64,000 nt of DNA from NCBI RefSeq assembly GCF_023701485.1, contig NZ_JAMQBK010000096.1:1-64000 (forward strand), in the 5' to 3' direction. Below, in pieces: positions 52,161-62,357 of this stretch (within the stretch, counting starts at the first letter, position 1; every line of letters begins with the position of its first letter). The DNA is from Aporhodopirellula aestuarii. Lineage in GTDB: Bacteria > Planctomycetota > Planctomycetia > Pirellulales > Pirellulaceae. The translations under genes were made by a program, and so were the position numbers. The notes under the pieces are model-generated. The model made no database searches, was not told the origin of the DNA, and saw only the letters and a list, made by a program, of their open reading frames with translations.

Positions 52161-53042
52161 ATGACAACGACTTCCCCCCAGCTTCACATCACCGATCGAG
52201 ACCTCGAACTGCTCGGTGCTATCGAACTTCACCCGTTAACGGCGGAACAGCTTCTTCGTCTCAGCAACACTTTCCGTCAGCCATTTACCCAACTTCGCCT
52301 GCTTCAAAGACGCCTTAAGCGCCTTGCGGATTCGGGCATCATTCGTAGTTGGCCCTATTCGACGACAACCGGAGCTTCTCCACATTACTTCAAGCTAAAC
52401 CGAACCGGCTTTCGGCTGCTGCATGGCGAATACGAGCCCTTGCCGAAGCGGCGGTACTTTGAGGCGATCGCTGCCGGGCATCATCATCATACTCGGTGTT
52501 TGGGTGACGTCCTTGTTCACGTTCTCAACAACATCATCAGCAGCGGTGCAGTGCTCCAGAATTTCACGCGTGAGAACAGTTGTCGTATAGACGCTGATGG
52601 GTTCATTTTATTTCCGGACTGCACTTTTCAACTGTCACTGCAGTCTGGCCACAAGTTTCGTTACTTTGTTGAGCTGGATAACGGGACCGAACGAATTCGA
52701 TCCGCGATTCACACCGAGTCGATCGAACGAAAGATTCGCGGCTACGACGCATACCAATCTCAATTTGATGCTCTCGACCCGCTGCGTCCGGTCGTGCTGT
52801 TCATCACGACTCGCAGTAGCGAACGAACACGTCACATTCTGGCCGCAGCTCGCAAGACGATGCGAAATCCGAAGCGGACCGTATTTCTGGTGACTGACTT
52901 ACGAACGTTTCTCTCTGCCGCCGATCCGATCAGTGACGTCTGTCTGACGGATAATCGTGGCCGACAACGAGGATTGGTACCTGCGCAAAGCAAGATTTCG
53001 TCACCGTCAAAGTCAATCGCGCTGGCACCGGCGTTGTGCTAA
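52161..53042 (+). CDS. Replication-relaxation family protein (Replic_Relax)
   Basis: This encodes 293 residues. The N-terminal winged helix (RDLELLGAIELHPLTAEQLLRLS, cited in parts RDLELLGAI and LTAEQLLRLS) and the following HFxLxxxG-type strand (HYFKLNRTGFRLL) fit PF13814-like relaxation proteins. An HHHHTRCLGDV block, VELDNGTE and VVLFITTRS near the C-terminus suggest a nuclease-like fold. Such proteins are encoded by conjugative and replicative plasmids next to TraD-like ATPases, as here. Confidence 0.8.
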   Translation: MTTTSPQLHITDRDLELLGAIELHPLTAEQLLRLSNTFRQPFTQLRLLQRRLKRLADSGIIRSWPYSTTTGASPHYFKLNRTGFRLLHGEYEPLPKRRYFEAIAAGHHHHTRCLGDVLVHVLNNIISSGAVLQNFTRENSCRIDADGFILFPDCTFQLSLQSGHKFRYFVELDNGTERIRSAIHTESIERKIRGYDAYQSQFDALDPLRPVVLFITTRSSERTRHILAAARKTMRNPKRTVFLVTDLRTFLSAADPISDVCLTDNRGRQRGLVPAQSKISSPSKSIALAPALC

Positions 53043-53265
53043 TCTCTGGTACCCTGTCGGGAGGCTATTCCCGAGCCGGCATTGTTCGCCGACGAGCGGA
53101 CACTGTTTTCTTCCCACGCCAGACGCGTTTCGACTGGTGTCGTCGGTGTGGCGCACCGTCGACCCATCGATCCTTGCGGGCCATATGTGCCCCGTGTTCC
53201 GGGAAGCGGTCGCCGAGTGATGGAAGCACGGCCACGGCAGGCCCCGCCCCAACGGCACAAGGCAG
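53036..53265 (+). other. Possible short zinc-ribbon frame before the ATPase gene
   Basis: In this 220-bp gap one plus-strand frame contains FDWCRRCGAPSTHRS followed by ICAPCSGK, a CxxC-x13-CxxC pattern like a zinc ribbon. The frame runs on into the start of the ATPase gene in another phase. It may be a small gene or a relic; no ribosome site was seen. Confidence 0.3.
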
Positions 53266-55524
53266 ATGTCCGAGGGGCGGGTTCCCAAATTCAACTCTGT
53301 GCGTATCCGCATTCAACCGCCGGCACTGTGTGATCGCGGCCCTCGCAGTGTCGAAGCCATGCTCGACGCATTGCATCAAGCCAATCCTCATCGTCGCCCG
53401 TTAACTCTGGAGATTGGATCTGCAGCTGGCGAGATCGCATTTTTTGCAGATGTGCCAGCCGAGTTAAAAGCCACCTTCCTCGAAGAACTACAGGATGCCT
53501 TTCCGGGCGTCAGTGTCGAGATTATTCCTTCGACGGAAAAGAAAGATGGTCGCAAGTCTTCGTCTGTCTGCCTGGTACTTGCACCTGATGTCTTTCCAAT
53601 TCGCATGTTTCACGAATTTGATGATTTGCGGGAACGTGCTCGGCACGATCCTCTGGCAGGCATTCTCGCGCAGCTTCGACCAACTGCCACGTCAAGCGCA
53701 AGGCTTCGTATTACGGTTCGTCCCGCAACAGTTAGGCAACGCATGCGAGCGGCCTGTCGCGTTGAACAATTGGGACGGTTTTTCGCGTGGGATCGCATAA
53801 GACGATTGCATTACGCCCTTTGCACAAGCCCGCTACTTAGCGAACGAGCAGTGGCTCGGCTGTGCCGTACTCTTTCCCGCCGGCGTCGCGTGGCATTTCC
53901 CGGAGTCACTGACAAACTCAGCCGTCACTTATTTGACACGACGATTGTTGTGTCGGTTTCTGCATCCAACCTGGTGACAGATCGAGTCGCTGAGCGAACT
54001 GCTGAAGTGATCGGAGCATTTGGGCGATTCACCTCGGCGAACGCATGGTTTCGAACGCTACAAGCAAAAACCAATCGACCATTGAGAAGATTGCCGTCTT
54101 GTCTGATGAATGCATCCGAGTTGGCGACGCTCTGGCATATTCCGACCGCAAGTAGCGAAGTCGCCAAACTGAGTCGTGCCGGAGTACGAGAGCTGGAACC
54201 GCCGCGACTGCTTCCGTCGAAACAAACAAATAACAGCGACATGACCGAACTTGGCCGCGTGCGATTTCGGGGCGAGAGACGGCGATTTGGAATTCTCACA
54301 GACGATCTCCGCAGGCATCTTTTCGTCTGTGGACGCACTGGAACCGGCAAGAGCACGCTCATCCGATCGATGGTCGGTGACGCGATGCGATCAGGTAAAA
54401 GCGTTTGCGTAATCGATCCACACGGCGATCTGGTTGATGCCATCCTCGATGATGTGCCGCGGCATCGCACCAACGATGTTATCCTTTTCTCTGCCGCCGA
54501 CCGCGACTGTCCCGTCGCGTTCAATCCGCTTTATTGTGAGTCAGTCGAGCAGCGCCCGCTCATTGCCGACAGCATCGTGGTTTCGTTGAAGAAACTATAT
54601 GGCGATTCCTGGGGGCCGCGACTTGAACAGATCTTGCGTAACAGTGTCCTGGCACTGCTGGAACAGGACGATGCGACGCTGCTTTCGGTGCAGCGACTAC
54701 TGACGAGCAAAGCCTGGCGAAAGTCATGCGTTTCCCGGATCAGCGATCCGGTCATTCGGGGATTCTGGGTCGACATCTTTGGGACGTGGAATGATCGGTT
54801 TCGCGAAGAAGCCGTATCACCCGTGCTCAACAAGCTCGACGCATTCCTGGCCAGCCCGATCGCCCGAGCCATCACCTGTCAGCCGAAGTCAACGATTCGG
54901 ATTCGATCAATCCTCGACAACCCAAAGTCGATCTTTCTCTGTAATCTTTCCAAGGGGCTCATTGGTGAGCAAACCAGCAATGTCCTCGGCGGCTTTCTTG
55001 TGGCCGCGATTCAGACAGCGGCGTTAAGTCGCGCCGATGTGCCTGAGGATCAACGCACCGACGTTCAAGTCTACATCGACGAGTTTCATTCGTTTGTTTC
55101 CGCCGGAAATAGCAGTTTCGCAACAATTCTTTCTGAGAGCCGAAAATACCGAGTCAGCTTTGCCGCACTGGCGACACAGTTTCTGGAACAGATCGATGAG
55201 GAGACACTATCGGCCGTTTTGGGCAACTGTGGCTCAACCGTAGCCTTTCGCAGCGGGATTCGAGACGCGGAGACGCTCGCAATGCATTTGGGAGGATGCG
55301 TTACACCTGATGACATCGTGAATCTGCCAAACTTCACCGCTTACGCCAAACTGCTGATGCGCGGTGAACCGAGCCGGTCGCCATTTCTTATGAACACAAT
55401 CCGCACCAAATCAACGCCCGCAGGTAGACGGCAGATCGTCGAACGTGTTTCGCGGCAGAAGTACGGTGTCGCACGGCCCCATTCCTTAGGCGAATCGCAC
55501 CCTCTTCGGCTTTCTTCGGCTTGA
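53266..55524 (+). CDS. VirD4/TraD-like conjugative coupling ATPase
   Basis: This encodes 752 residues. The N-terminal 300 residues are beta/alpha and variable. The ATPase domain has Walker A VCGRTGTGKSTLIRSM (about 350), IDPHGDLVDAILDDV with RHRTNDVILFSAAD, and Walker B VYIDEFHSFVS (about 605), then the family SESRKYRVSFAALATQFLEQI. This is the HerA/TraD/TraM-recognition type of ATPase that pumps DNA during conjugation. No relaxase or other secretion gene is visible in the window. No transmembrane N-terminus is obvious. Confidence 0.85.
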   Translation: MSEGRVPKFNSVRIRIQPPALCDRGPRSVEAMLDALHQANPHRRPLTLEIGSAAGEIAFFADVPAELKATFLEELQDAFPGVSVEIIPSTEKKDGRKSSSVCLVLAPDVFPIRMFHEFDDLRERARHDPLAGILAQLRPTATSSARLRITVRPATVRQRMRAACRVEQLGRFFAWDRIRRLHYALCTSPLLSERAVARLCRTLSRRRRVAFPGVTDKLSRHLFDTTIVVSVSASNLVTDRVAERTAEVIGAFGRFTSANAWFRTLQAKTNRPLRRLPSCLMNASELATLWHIPTASSEVAKLSRAGVRELEPPRLLPSKQTNNSDMTELGRVRFRGERRRFGILTDDLRRHLFVCGRTGTGKSTLIRSMVGDAMRSGKSVCVIDPHGDLVDAILDDVPRHRTNDVILFSAADRDCPVAFNPLYCESVEQRPLIADSIVVSLKKLYGDSWGPRLEQILRNSVLALLEQDDATLLSVQRLLTSKAWRKSCVSRISDPVIRGFWVDIFGTWNDRFREEAVSPVLNKLDAFLASPIARAITCQPKSTIRIRSILDNPKSIFLCNLSKGLIGEQTSNVLGGFLVAAIQTAALSRADVPEDQRTDVQVYIDEFHSFVSAGNSSFATILSESRKYRVSFAALATQFLEQIDEETLSAVLGNCGSTVAFRSGIRDAETLAMHLGGCVTPDDIVNLPNFTAYAKLLMRGEPSRSPFLMNTIRTKSTPAGRRQIVERVSRQKYGVARPHSLGESHPLRLSSA

Positions 55525-55615
55525 AAACGATTGCGGACAGAAGGTGCGCGGGGTAGGGTGGCCATTACAAAACATTTACCTGGTTGGTCCGATGACTAGA
55601 CTCGCAGGAGTGACA

Positions 55616-58600
55616 ATGCTTGTTACCACATCGCATCTTAATTTTCGGTTTATTTCCGTGGCACGTATGTCATTATTCTGCGTGAGCTTGACCGCGACCC
55701 TTTTTGCTTCGAATGCTGCCAATGCACAGGACCAACCGTTGCTGAGGACGGTTGTTCAGAGCGACGCCGATGTCTCACCGGTGGGCAACTTCCCAGGACC
55801 AGAGGATATCGACATCGATGACGATGCCAATATCGACAGGGGCACGTGGACTCACCCGGATGCAATTGACAATAGTGTACAGTCACTGATTCTTTTCCAC
55901 CCGGACGTCAACTCCCACGACATTCTTCTCCAGAACTTTGGGGGCGGCGAATTGACCTTTGACGCCAAGTGGACTGGCGCGCAATGGTTAACGCTGAAGC
56001 TACAAGGCAATGAAGAAGGAAGCCCGTCCGCTTCGGGTTCCCTTCAGAACACTCCGACGACTCTAACTTTGGTCGCTAATCGAAAAGGGCTCCCCGGTGG
56101 AACTCGCCAAACTGGCGATCTTAAGATCACCGCAAAGGCAGGCGATCAAAATGTGGGCGAGAGAACGTTCAGAATTGCCGTTGACGTCCCGGACTTTGAA
56201 GGCGATTTCCGAGGATTTGGGCGAGTTACCCATGTCAACGGGCAGTTGGCGGATTTACCAGCCGTCGACATTCACATGAGCGTCTTCAGAGCTGCGGACG
56301 GCACGATTCGCGGAAAAATCAATTCAGACGAGTCACTTACTTTTCCAGCGGACGTTCCGGTTTCCGGGGCTATCATTTTTTCAGGAACGAATCGCTTTAA
56401 ACTTGCCGGCTCTTATCGACTCGACGGAGCGTCTCCAACGTTGGAGTACGACAAGACCGAGCTGAATCCGTTCCTCTCCGAACTTAGACGCGAAATTACG
56501 CTTGTCGGGGAAACCGATGCCAATAATCCACAACGAGTGATTGGACAATACACTGAGATCATTTCTGGAATTTCGTCTGAGCCACTGCGTCTGACGGGCA
56601 CATTCGCCCTCGACAGAATCAGATCAGCTCCTGGCAAGAGAGAGCGTGCAATCGGTACGTGGACACCTTCAAATTTGGTCGAGGGGCTGATCCGAGACGG
56701 CGAAACAACATCGGCGGCAATTGACATTGACGAGCGGGTGCTCATTGACGACGTCCGTGTTCATGTCGACATCGCTCATCCGCGAACAAAGGATTTGGTC
56801 ATCAATCTCGTTGGTCCGGATCCAGACGGTGAAGGTCCAATTGAGCCGAAACGTGTAACGCTATGCAAAGATGTTAGCGGCGAAGATCTCAACGGCACGT
56901 ACCCAACCGACTTCTACCCAAAGGACGGGAAAGAAGCACTGAGTGTTTTTCGGGGCAGGTTTTCGGATGATCACGGATTCTGGCAGCTGTCAGCGGGTAG
57001 ATGGACGCTAGAGATCCAGGACGTCGCCGACGGCCCTGGCGCCACACAGCGACTTAAAGAATGGCGATTGGAAGTTGACGGCCCGCAAGTTTATTCCGTG
57101 TCGGGAAAAGTAACCGATGCTTCCGCCGGAAATGCACCTCTTGCAGATGCGCAAGTCACAATTTCCGGAGGTGCCTTTAACCCTTCTCCGGTGACAGGTG
57201 ACGATGGCACCTTCAAGGTTGATCTGTTGAGCCCTCATTTTTATCAAGTTACGTCTGGCAAATCTGGCTACAAATCGAAGTCCGAAACCATTTTCATTTC
57301 CAAAAACCATGCGATCAACTTCTCACTCGCGAAAACAGAAATCGTAGGATTCGTTCCTCAAGACGACGAAGCGTTTGCTGCCACTACTGACGATCTTCAA
57401 CCGGCACAGGAGGGTTCGACGCAGTTCGTAACGACGTCCATCATGCTCGCTTCCGCGTTGGTTAATTTTCAGCCACCGGAACCTAAGCCGGGGCGATTAC
57501 TTGGAGGATACAACCTGTTCACTTCTGGTGGCGTGCTGCCGAGTACTGCAGTTCCCAGCCTTTCACTGAAGGGCTACATGCTCGATGCAACCACTTTCGA
57601 CAATGACAGGCACCCGAAGACTTCAGTGGCTCGGCCGTTTCCTCAAGTGGAGGATACGGACGTCAGCCTCGTACCACTGCCGCCACAGAATCCCCTTGCT
57701 CTACTGCCTGGTGACGGCGCATATGTGAGTCCGTTCGAACCTGACCCAGATGGCCTTGATCGCAAGAATTATCGCATGCGCTGTAGTCTCGGCGGACAGT
57801 GGTTTAACCCTAACCTGGCGGGCATCGTTGACGTAGGAAGTCGCGCAGGCAACTTACATCTGGTCGTCGGATCGCGTGTGTTCGGCACGAACTGGACACC
57901 AACCGGCGACGCCGACAGTGGGTCATCGGATTTTGCTGGTGGCTTCGGCTTAATCGATGGAAGCTTCAGGCTGCTGGATGCCGACTCACCCCCTGCATTG
58001 CAATTGCTCGCCTTTACGTTCGACGATCTGGCCAGCGTGCCGACGGGCCAGCAGTTCATTGAATCGTTGAAGGAAGGAGCGGAGCACCTAGCGAACGGAA
58101 GGCGTTATCGAAGTACGGTGAAATTCGTTAACGGTAACCGTAGCGTAACGCTCGACCAATTGAGAGCTTTGTACGACGCGAAAGTGGGTGCAACAGACAT
58201 GGTGTCGGCAGATCATCTAGTACATGCCGTTGCGACGTTTCGTGACTTGTTGGAAGGTTACGACATGGCGAAACCTGCCGTCCAGGAGGAATTCGACGAA
58301 ATTCTCCTGTCGCACTTGCCATCGTCGGTGGTCAGCACAACACCCAGAGAACGACTAAGTGAGCTTCTTTCGCAAAGCGTGAATGATTTGCTACGTGGTC
58401 AGTCGCTGCTGGGCAACCATTTTTTCCGCGAGGCGATTCAAATCGTCCTACCGCTGAATCTCGACAGTGATTCGGATGTCGACAAGCCGAAGTTTCGGGT
58501 AAAGAACCCAGCCTTGAAAGAGCAACCCAAGTATGAGGAAGCCATCGCAGCCTACGAACACGGATTGAAGGTAGCGATGTTGATCTACCAACGCTCAGCG

Positions 58601-61045
58601 GTTCGGGATGCCATTCGTAGTTCCGGGACGGCATTGCCGGACTTCCCGCAGTTCGTTCGGATTAAGTATCCTACTGCGGCACCTTATCCGTCCCCGGAAC
58701 AATGGGGCATTAATCCGGAAAACGTACTTGCTGAAGGCGCGCAAATGACACGAGCGCTCCGTCAATGGTCTTTGGCACATATTGGCGTGGCGAGTCGCCT
58801 TTACTTGCTGTCAGCCGGCGACATCACACCTGACGGTGAACTACCGCCCAAGGCACAGGATGCTGTACTTCTGCTCAAACGAGTTGGGCATGGTGCATAC
58901 CTGCAGGCAGCTCTCCTGGCATCTCGTCAGGATCGCGAGTCCTATCAACGGAATCTCGGCCTGGAAATCAATAGTAACGTCCTGTTGGCGCGAGACACAT
59001 TCGATTCATTGAATCGGCGACTTCCGCCAATGGGGCGGTCAAGGGATTTCATTTCATCTGCTGACGTTCGAACGTTTCTGCGTCGAGCGCAAAAAGCTGT
59101 TGTCGAAGCGATTCACTTCGAAAAGGAGGCGCGGTTGAAAACAAATTTCGTGGATATCAACAAGCGCGATGCATTTGTCAATGAACTGAAAGAGCAGCAG
59201 GCCCGATTCAAAGCGCCACTCGAAGAACTGGCTGGCATTGATGTCGAGAACGACCATGTCACAGTGAACGGCGCTGAAGTCACATTAAGCAACCTTCGTT
59301 CGCCAACTGACATTAAGTACTTCAACAACGAAGTGTTGCGGCGAATGCAACGCCTCTTGGGTAATCCAAAGGGCTACGATCCCAGCGACAACGCAAACGA
59401 TTTAGGAACGATTGGAGCTGCCATTCTCCGATTAGACAACGCACAGATCGGTGTTAGAAAAGCGAAAGACGATCTCGGTCTCATCCCTCGTTTCGTTGCG
59501 ATCGAAGAAAAACGGGCTGGAGTAATAAAGGTTGCGGTAAACAAACAAGGCGACACTGTAAGAGCTTTGGAATTGGCTGTCGCGGCATTCAACAGTGTGA
59601 AGGTTTCCGCGTCCAAAACGGCAGGCATTGGTTCGCAAGGCCCATTTGTTCAGGGGTCGGTAACAGTTGCCGTTGATGTGGGAGTCTTGCCGACAGCATT
59701 GCTAAGGAACGAACAAAACCGAGCTGTGCAGATGCGTGAGATAGCTACGCTTGACGCAAATCGAGATGCGACAGTATCAAAACTATTGTTGCAAATGTCG
59801 GGTGCGACACTCAATGTCGAAAAAGCGGCAAATGAAGCACTGGCGGCGAACGCCGCCCTGCAGGATGAGATTGGCCGCATGTATCGATTAACCGATGACC
59901 TGCATCGAGCCCAGTTGACCGCCGATACCGCTTGGTACAACGATCCAACCTACACCATTGAAATGACAGTCGCTCAGTCTTACGCGCGCGACAAACTTCA
60001 GGCGGCAGTGATCCGGGTGTATGATCTCGCGCGTGCCATGGGGTACGCATGGGGAGAAGATTATTTGAGTCCAGTCAAAGACAAGGGCACGCCTCCAAGA
60101 ATCGGAAACGTGGTCCATGCAGGATTGGAGTTCTGGGAACTTACCAGTGTTGATGACCTGTTCACTATCACCAACGCACAGCAGTGCGCTGACGCACTCG
60201 AAGCGTTAGAAAACTGGGATTTCCTCCTTCGACACGGTGAAGCCGGAGGAGACCTCACTCCGTTTCGGCAGTCAAATGGCTCAAACGAAGTAGCTCGAGT
60301 CTTGTCGCTGCGTAAAGATCTCTTGAATCTTAAGAATCATCCGATCGCGAGACAGAAGGAATTGCTACGCGAATATATTCGGAAGAATACATTTGGAACC
60401 AATAATAGCTTCTTGTTGCGGTTTCCGATTAGCCTCGAAGTGTACGAATACTTTGATCCGGATCCCGGTGACGAGATCCCTGGTTTGCATGTCAATCCCC
60501 ACTTCGACCCAAACAATTGGAACCAGACAATCGATGCAATTGCAGTGCGAGTCGTGCCCGATCAGCTAGGCCAGTTCTATCGGGATCCGACACAGGCGAA
60601 GGACGTTCCGCAGTTTTGGCTGGCCATGACAGGCGAAACGACGAAGAGAACTTACTTCGCGCAGCCCGAGACCAACGCGGCTGTTGGTGGAGGCGATGCC
60701 CTGAAGCGGATAACGATTCCGGAATTTCAGCGGCTCAATCTCCTTACGAGCTCTGGACAGATTGACCACTCAAACAAATTTGTCGATAGCTTTCTCGCGT
60801 CGGTCGAAAGCGTGGAACCAATCGGCGGATGGCCGACAACATACCTGAAATCTGGCACCAGCACGTACTACCATCTTAAATCCAAGATCAGGAACCTTCC
60901 GGTCGGAGCAACAGACTGGTATTTGGTGTTTAACGGCAGTGATACACGCAACCACAACATTGACATTACTAAGATTAATGATGTTGAAATCTACATCCGG
61001 TACAACCATGGGCCGCCCCCGGAAATTTTCGGAATCGATAATTAG
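55616..61045 (+). CDS. Very large secreted multidomain protein
   Basis: This encodes 1,809 residues from ATG 55616, with AGGAG six bases before it. A signal peptide ends at SNAANAQ. Residues about 88-190 look like a BACON/Ig-type beta domain. Residues about 345-490 form a proprotein-convertase P-like domain (LIDDVRVHVDIAHPRTKDLV cited in parts, and GRWTLEIQDVADG). About 492-575 is a carboxypeptidase-regulatory-like beta domain (SGKVTDASAG). The long C-terminal part (about 800-1800) is helical with coiled segments. No protease triad is seen. Placed before S74 and SpvB genes, it may be a scaffold or toxin component. Confidence 0.72.
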   Translation: MLVTTSHLNFRFISVARMSLFCVSLTATLFASNAANAQDQPLLRTVVQSDADVSPVGNFPGPEDIDIDDDANIDRGTWTHPDAIDNSVQSLILFHPDVNSHDILLQNFGGGELTFDAKWTGAQWLTLKLQGNEEGSPSASGSLQNTPTTLTLVANRKGLPGGTRQTGDLKITAKAGDQNVGERTFRIAVDVPDFEGDFRGFGRVTHVNGQLADLPAVDIHMSVFRAADGTIRGKINSDESLTFPADVPVSGAIIFSGTNRFKLAGSYRLDGASPTLEYDKTELNPFLSELRREITLVGETDANNPQRVIGQYTEIISGISSEPLRLTGTFALDRIRSAPGKRERAIGTWTPSNLVEGLIRDGETTSAAIDIDERVLIDDVRVHVDIAHPRTKDLVINLVGPDPDGEGPIEPKRVTLCKDVSGEDLNGTYPTDFYPKDGKEALSVFRGRFSDDHGFWQLSAGRWTLEIQDVADGPGATQRLKEWRLEVDGPQVYSVSGKVTDASAGNAPLADAQVTISGGAFNPSPVTGDDGTFKVDLLSPHFYQVTSGKSGYKSKSETIFISKNHAINFSLAKTEIVGFVPQDDEAFAATTDDLQPAQEGSTQFVTTSIMLASALVNFQPPEPKPGRLLGGYNLFTSGGVLPSTAVPSLSLKGYMLDATTFDNDRHPKTSVARPFPQVEDTDVSLVPLPPQNPLALLPGDGAYVSPFEPDPDGLDRKNYRMRCSLGGQWFNPNLAGIVDVGSRAGNLHLVVGSRVFGTNWTPTGDADSGSSDFAGGFGLIDGSFRLLDADSPPALQLLAFTFDDLASVPTGQQFIESLKEGAEHLANGRRYRSTVKFVNGNRSVTLDQLRALYDAKVGATDMVSADHLVHAVATFRDLLEGYDMAKPAVQEEFDEILLSHLPSSVVSTTPRERLSELLSQSVNDLLRGQSLLGNHFFREAIQIVLPLNLDSDSDVDKPKFRVKNPALKEQPKYEEAIAAYEHGLKVAMLIYQRSAVRDAIRSSGTALPDFPQFVRIKYPTAAPYPSPEQWGINPENVLAEGAQMTRALRQWSLAHIGVASRLYLLSAGDITPDGELPPKAQDAVLLLKRVGHGAYLQAALLASRQDRESYQRNLGLEINSNVLLARDTFDSLNRRLPPMGRSRDFISSADVRTFLRRAQKAVVEAIHFEKEARLKTNFVDINKRDAFVNELKEQQARFKAPLEELAGIDVENDHVTVNGAEVTLSNLRSPTDIKYFNNEVLRRMQRLLGNPKGYDPSDNANDLGTIGAAILRLDNAQIGVRKAKDDLGLIPRFVAIEEKRAGVIKVAVNKQGDTVRALELAVAAFNSVKVSASKTAGIGSQGPFVQGSVTVAVDVGVLPTALLRNEQNRAVQMREIATLDANRDATVSKLLLQMSGATLNVEKAANEALAANAALQDEIGRMYRLTDDLHRAQLTADTAWYNDPTYTIEMTVAQSYARDKLQAAVIRVYDLARAMGYAWGEDYLSPVKDKGTPPRIGNVVHAGLEFWELTSVDDLFTITNAQQCADALEALENWDFLLRHGEAGGDLTPFRQSNGSNEVARVLSLRKDLLNLKNHPIARQKELLREYIRKNTFGTNNSFLLRFPISLEVYEYFDPDPGDEIPGLHVNPHFDPNNWNQTIDAIAVRVVPDQLGQFYRDPTQAKDVPQFWLAMTGETTKRTYFAQPETNAAVGGGDALKRITIPEFQRLNLLTSSGQIDHSNKFVDSFLASVESVEPIGGWPTTYLKSGTSTYYHLKSKIRNLPVGATDWYLVFNGSDTRNHNIDITKINDVEIYIRYNHGPPPEIFGIDN

Positions 61046-61108
61046 TCCAGCGTTCCCGAAAGCAACCTGAACATTTACCGTGGCACATCAACGTATTGGA
61101 GCTGTCGA

Positions 61109-62278
61109 ATGAAAACTCAGATCGTACTCATGCTTGTCAGCGTCTGCTTTTGCACGATGGCGACCGCCCAGGAATCTGCGAGATTGCTTCCATTCCAGGG
61201 CCATCTGACACAACCAAAGATGGGTAGCCCCGGCAAATATGAACCAGTTGCTAACGGCAAGTACTCCATCCTGATGTCACTGTACACGGAACCGACTGGT
61301 GGAACGCGTATCTGGGATGAAAGCCACAAAGATGTCCCGGTCGTGAACGGGTTAGTGAATCTAATAGCAGGCTCGATTAAGCCGCTGCCAGCCGGTGAGG
61401 TCTTTGGGAATGTCATTTTTGTGGGAATCACAATTGACGAGGACGGCGATCCAACGACGCCTGATCTGGAAATGGTGCCGCGTCAACAGTTGATCCCGGC
61501 GCTTTTTGCCCATTCTGCATTCAAAGCAAAGGAGGCGAAGCGCGCGGATATTGCGAAAGAATCAGGCCATGCTACGACAGCTGATTTCGCGAAAGAAGCC
61601 CAGCACGCGGCAGTTGCTGATAAGGCATCGAAAGCGGACACCGCGACTAAGGCCACCTCTGCGACCTCTGCGACGAAGGCCGCAAATGCAGACAAATTGG
61701 AAGGACATGCGTGGAGTGAAGTGTTTCCAAAATCCGGGGGGCAACTGGGCGGTCAGTTGATACTCCATGGGAAGGGTATGCGTTTGGGTAAAGCGTCAAT
61801 TCACTTTTCTCAAAAGGCTTTTAATTTTCCGGATCGAACAGTCATCGATCCAGGTGAACGCCTTGACGTATCGGGCGGTGTCCTCGTTAGCGGAAATACC
61901 ACAGTCAAAAAAATTCTGGATGTAGAAGGGCCCTTCATAAGGGCCAACAAAGCGAAGATCTTGTGCAAAAGCCTGGTAGAAGTGTCTAGCCGCGATATTA
62001 AGGAGGACGTCTCCCTTCTAACGCCTGATTGCGCAGCGGCAATACTCGAGCAATTGGAACCGGTTTCGTTTCGATACAAAGGAAGCGACAACGAGAAACA
62101 TCTCGGCTTCATTGCGGAAGACACTCCAAGACCAGTGAGCGATGTGGACGGTAAGGCCATTCAGATCACAGAAGTGGTAACCGTGCTCACTAAGGTTGTT
62201 CAGACACAGCAGAAACAAATTGACCAACTTATGGCTGAGATTGCTCACCTGAAACATACCAGAACCACGTCCAACTGA
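61109..62278 (+). CDS. Secreted S74 chaperone-tipped fibre protein 1
   Basis: This encodes 389 residues; GGAG precedes the ATG by seven bases. It has a signal peptide (MKTQIVLMLVSVCFCTMATA). The N-terminal domain ARLLPFQGHLTQPK to LEMVPRQQLIPALFAH is shared with the next gene. An Ala/Lys/Asp heptad-like region (about 135-195) ends in the tail-fibre-like NADKLEGHAW. The C-terminal Peptidase_S74 domain has SSRDIKEDVSLL and LGFIAEDTP. S74 domains trimerise fibres and then cut themselves off; the usual SD of the Ser site reads SS here. It is probably a surface or tail-fibre-like trimer. Confidence 0.8.
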   Translation: MKTQIVLMLVSVCFCTMATAQESARLLPFQGHLTQPKMGSPGKYEPVANGKYSILMSLYTEPTGGTRIWDESHKDVPVVNGLVNLIAGSIKPLPAGEVFGNVIFVGITIDEDGDPTTPDLEMVPRQQLIPALFAHSAFKAKEAKRADIAKESGHATTADFAKEAQHAAVADKASKADTATKATSATSATKAANADKLEGHAWSEVFPKSGGQLGGQLILHGKGMRLGKASIHFSQKAFNFPDRTVIDPGERLDVSGGVLVSGNTTVKKILDVEGPFIRANKAKILCKSLVEVSSRDIKEDVSLLTPDCAAAILEQLEPVSFRYKGSDNEKHLGFIAEDTPRPVSDVDGKAIQITEVVTVLTKVVQTQQKQIDQLMAEIAHLKHTRTTSN

Positions 62279-62357
62279 TCGAATCTAATATGCCCGAATC
62301 GATTAAATCACAAGCTTGCCTGCAAGCGACTTACTCTCAACAACTTTGGAGTTTCCA

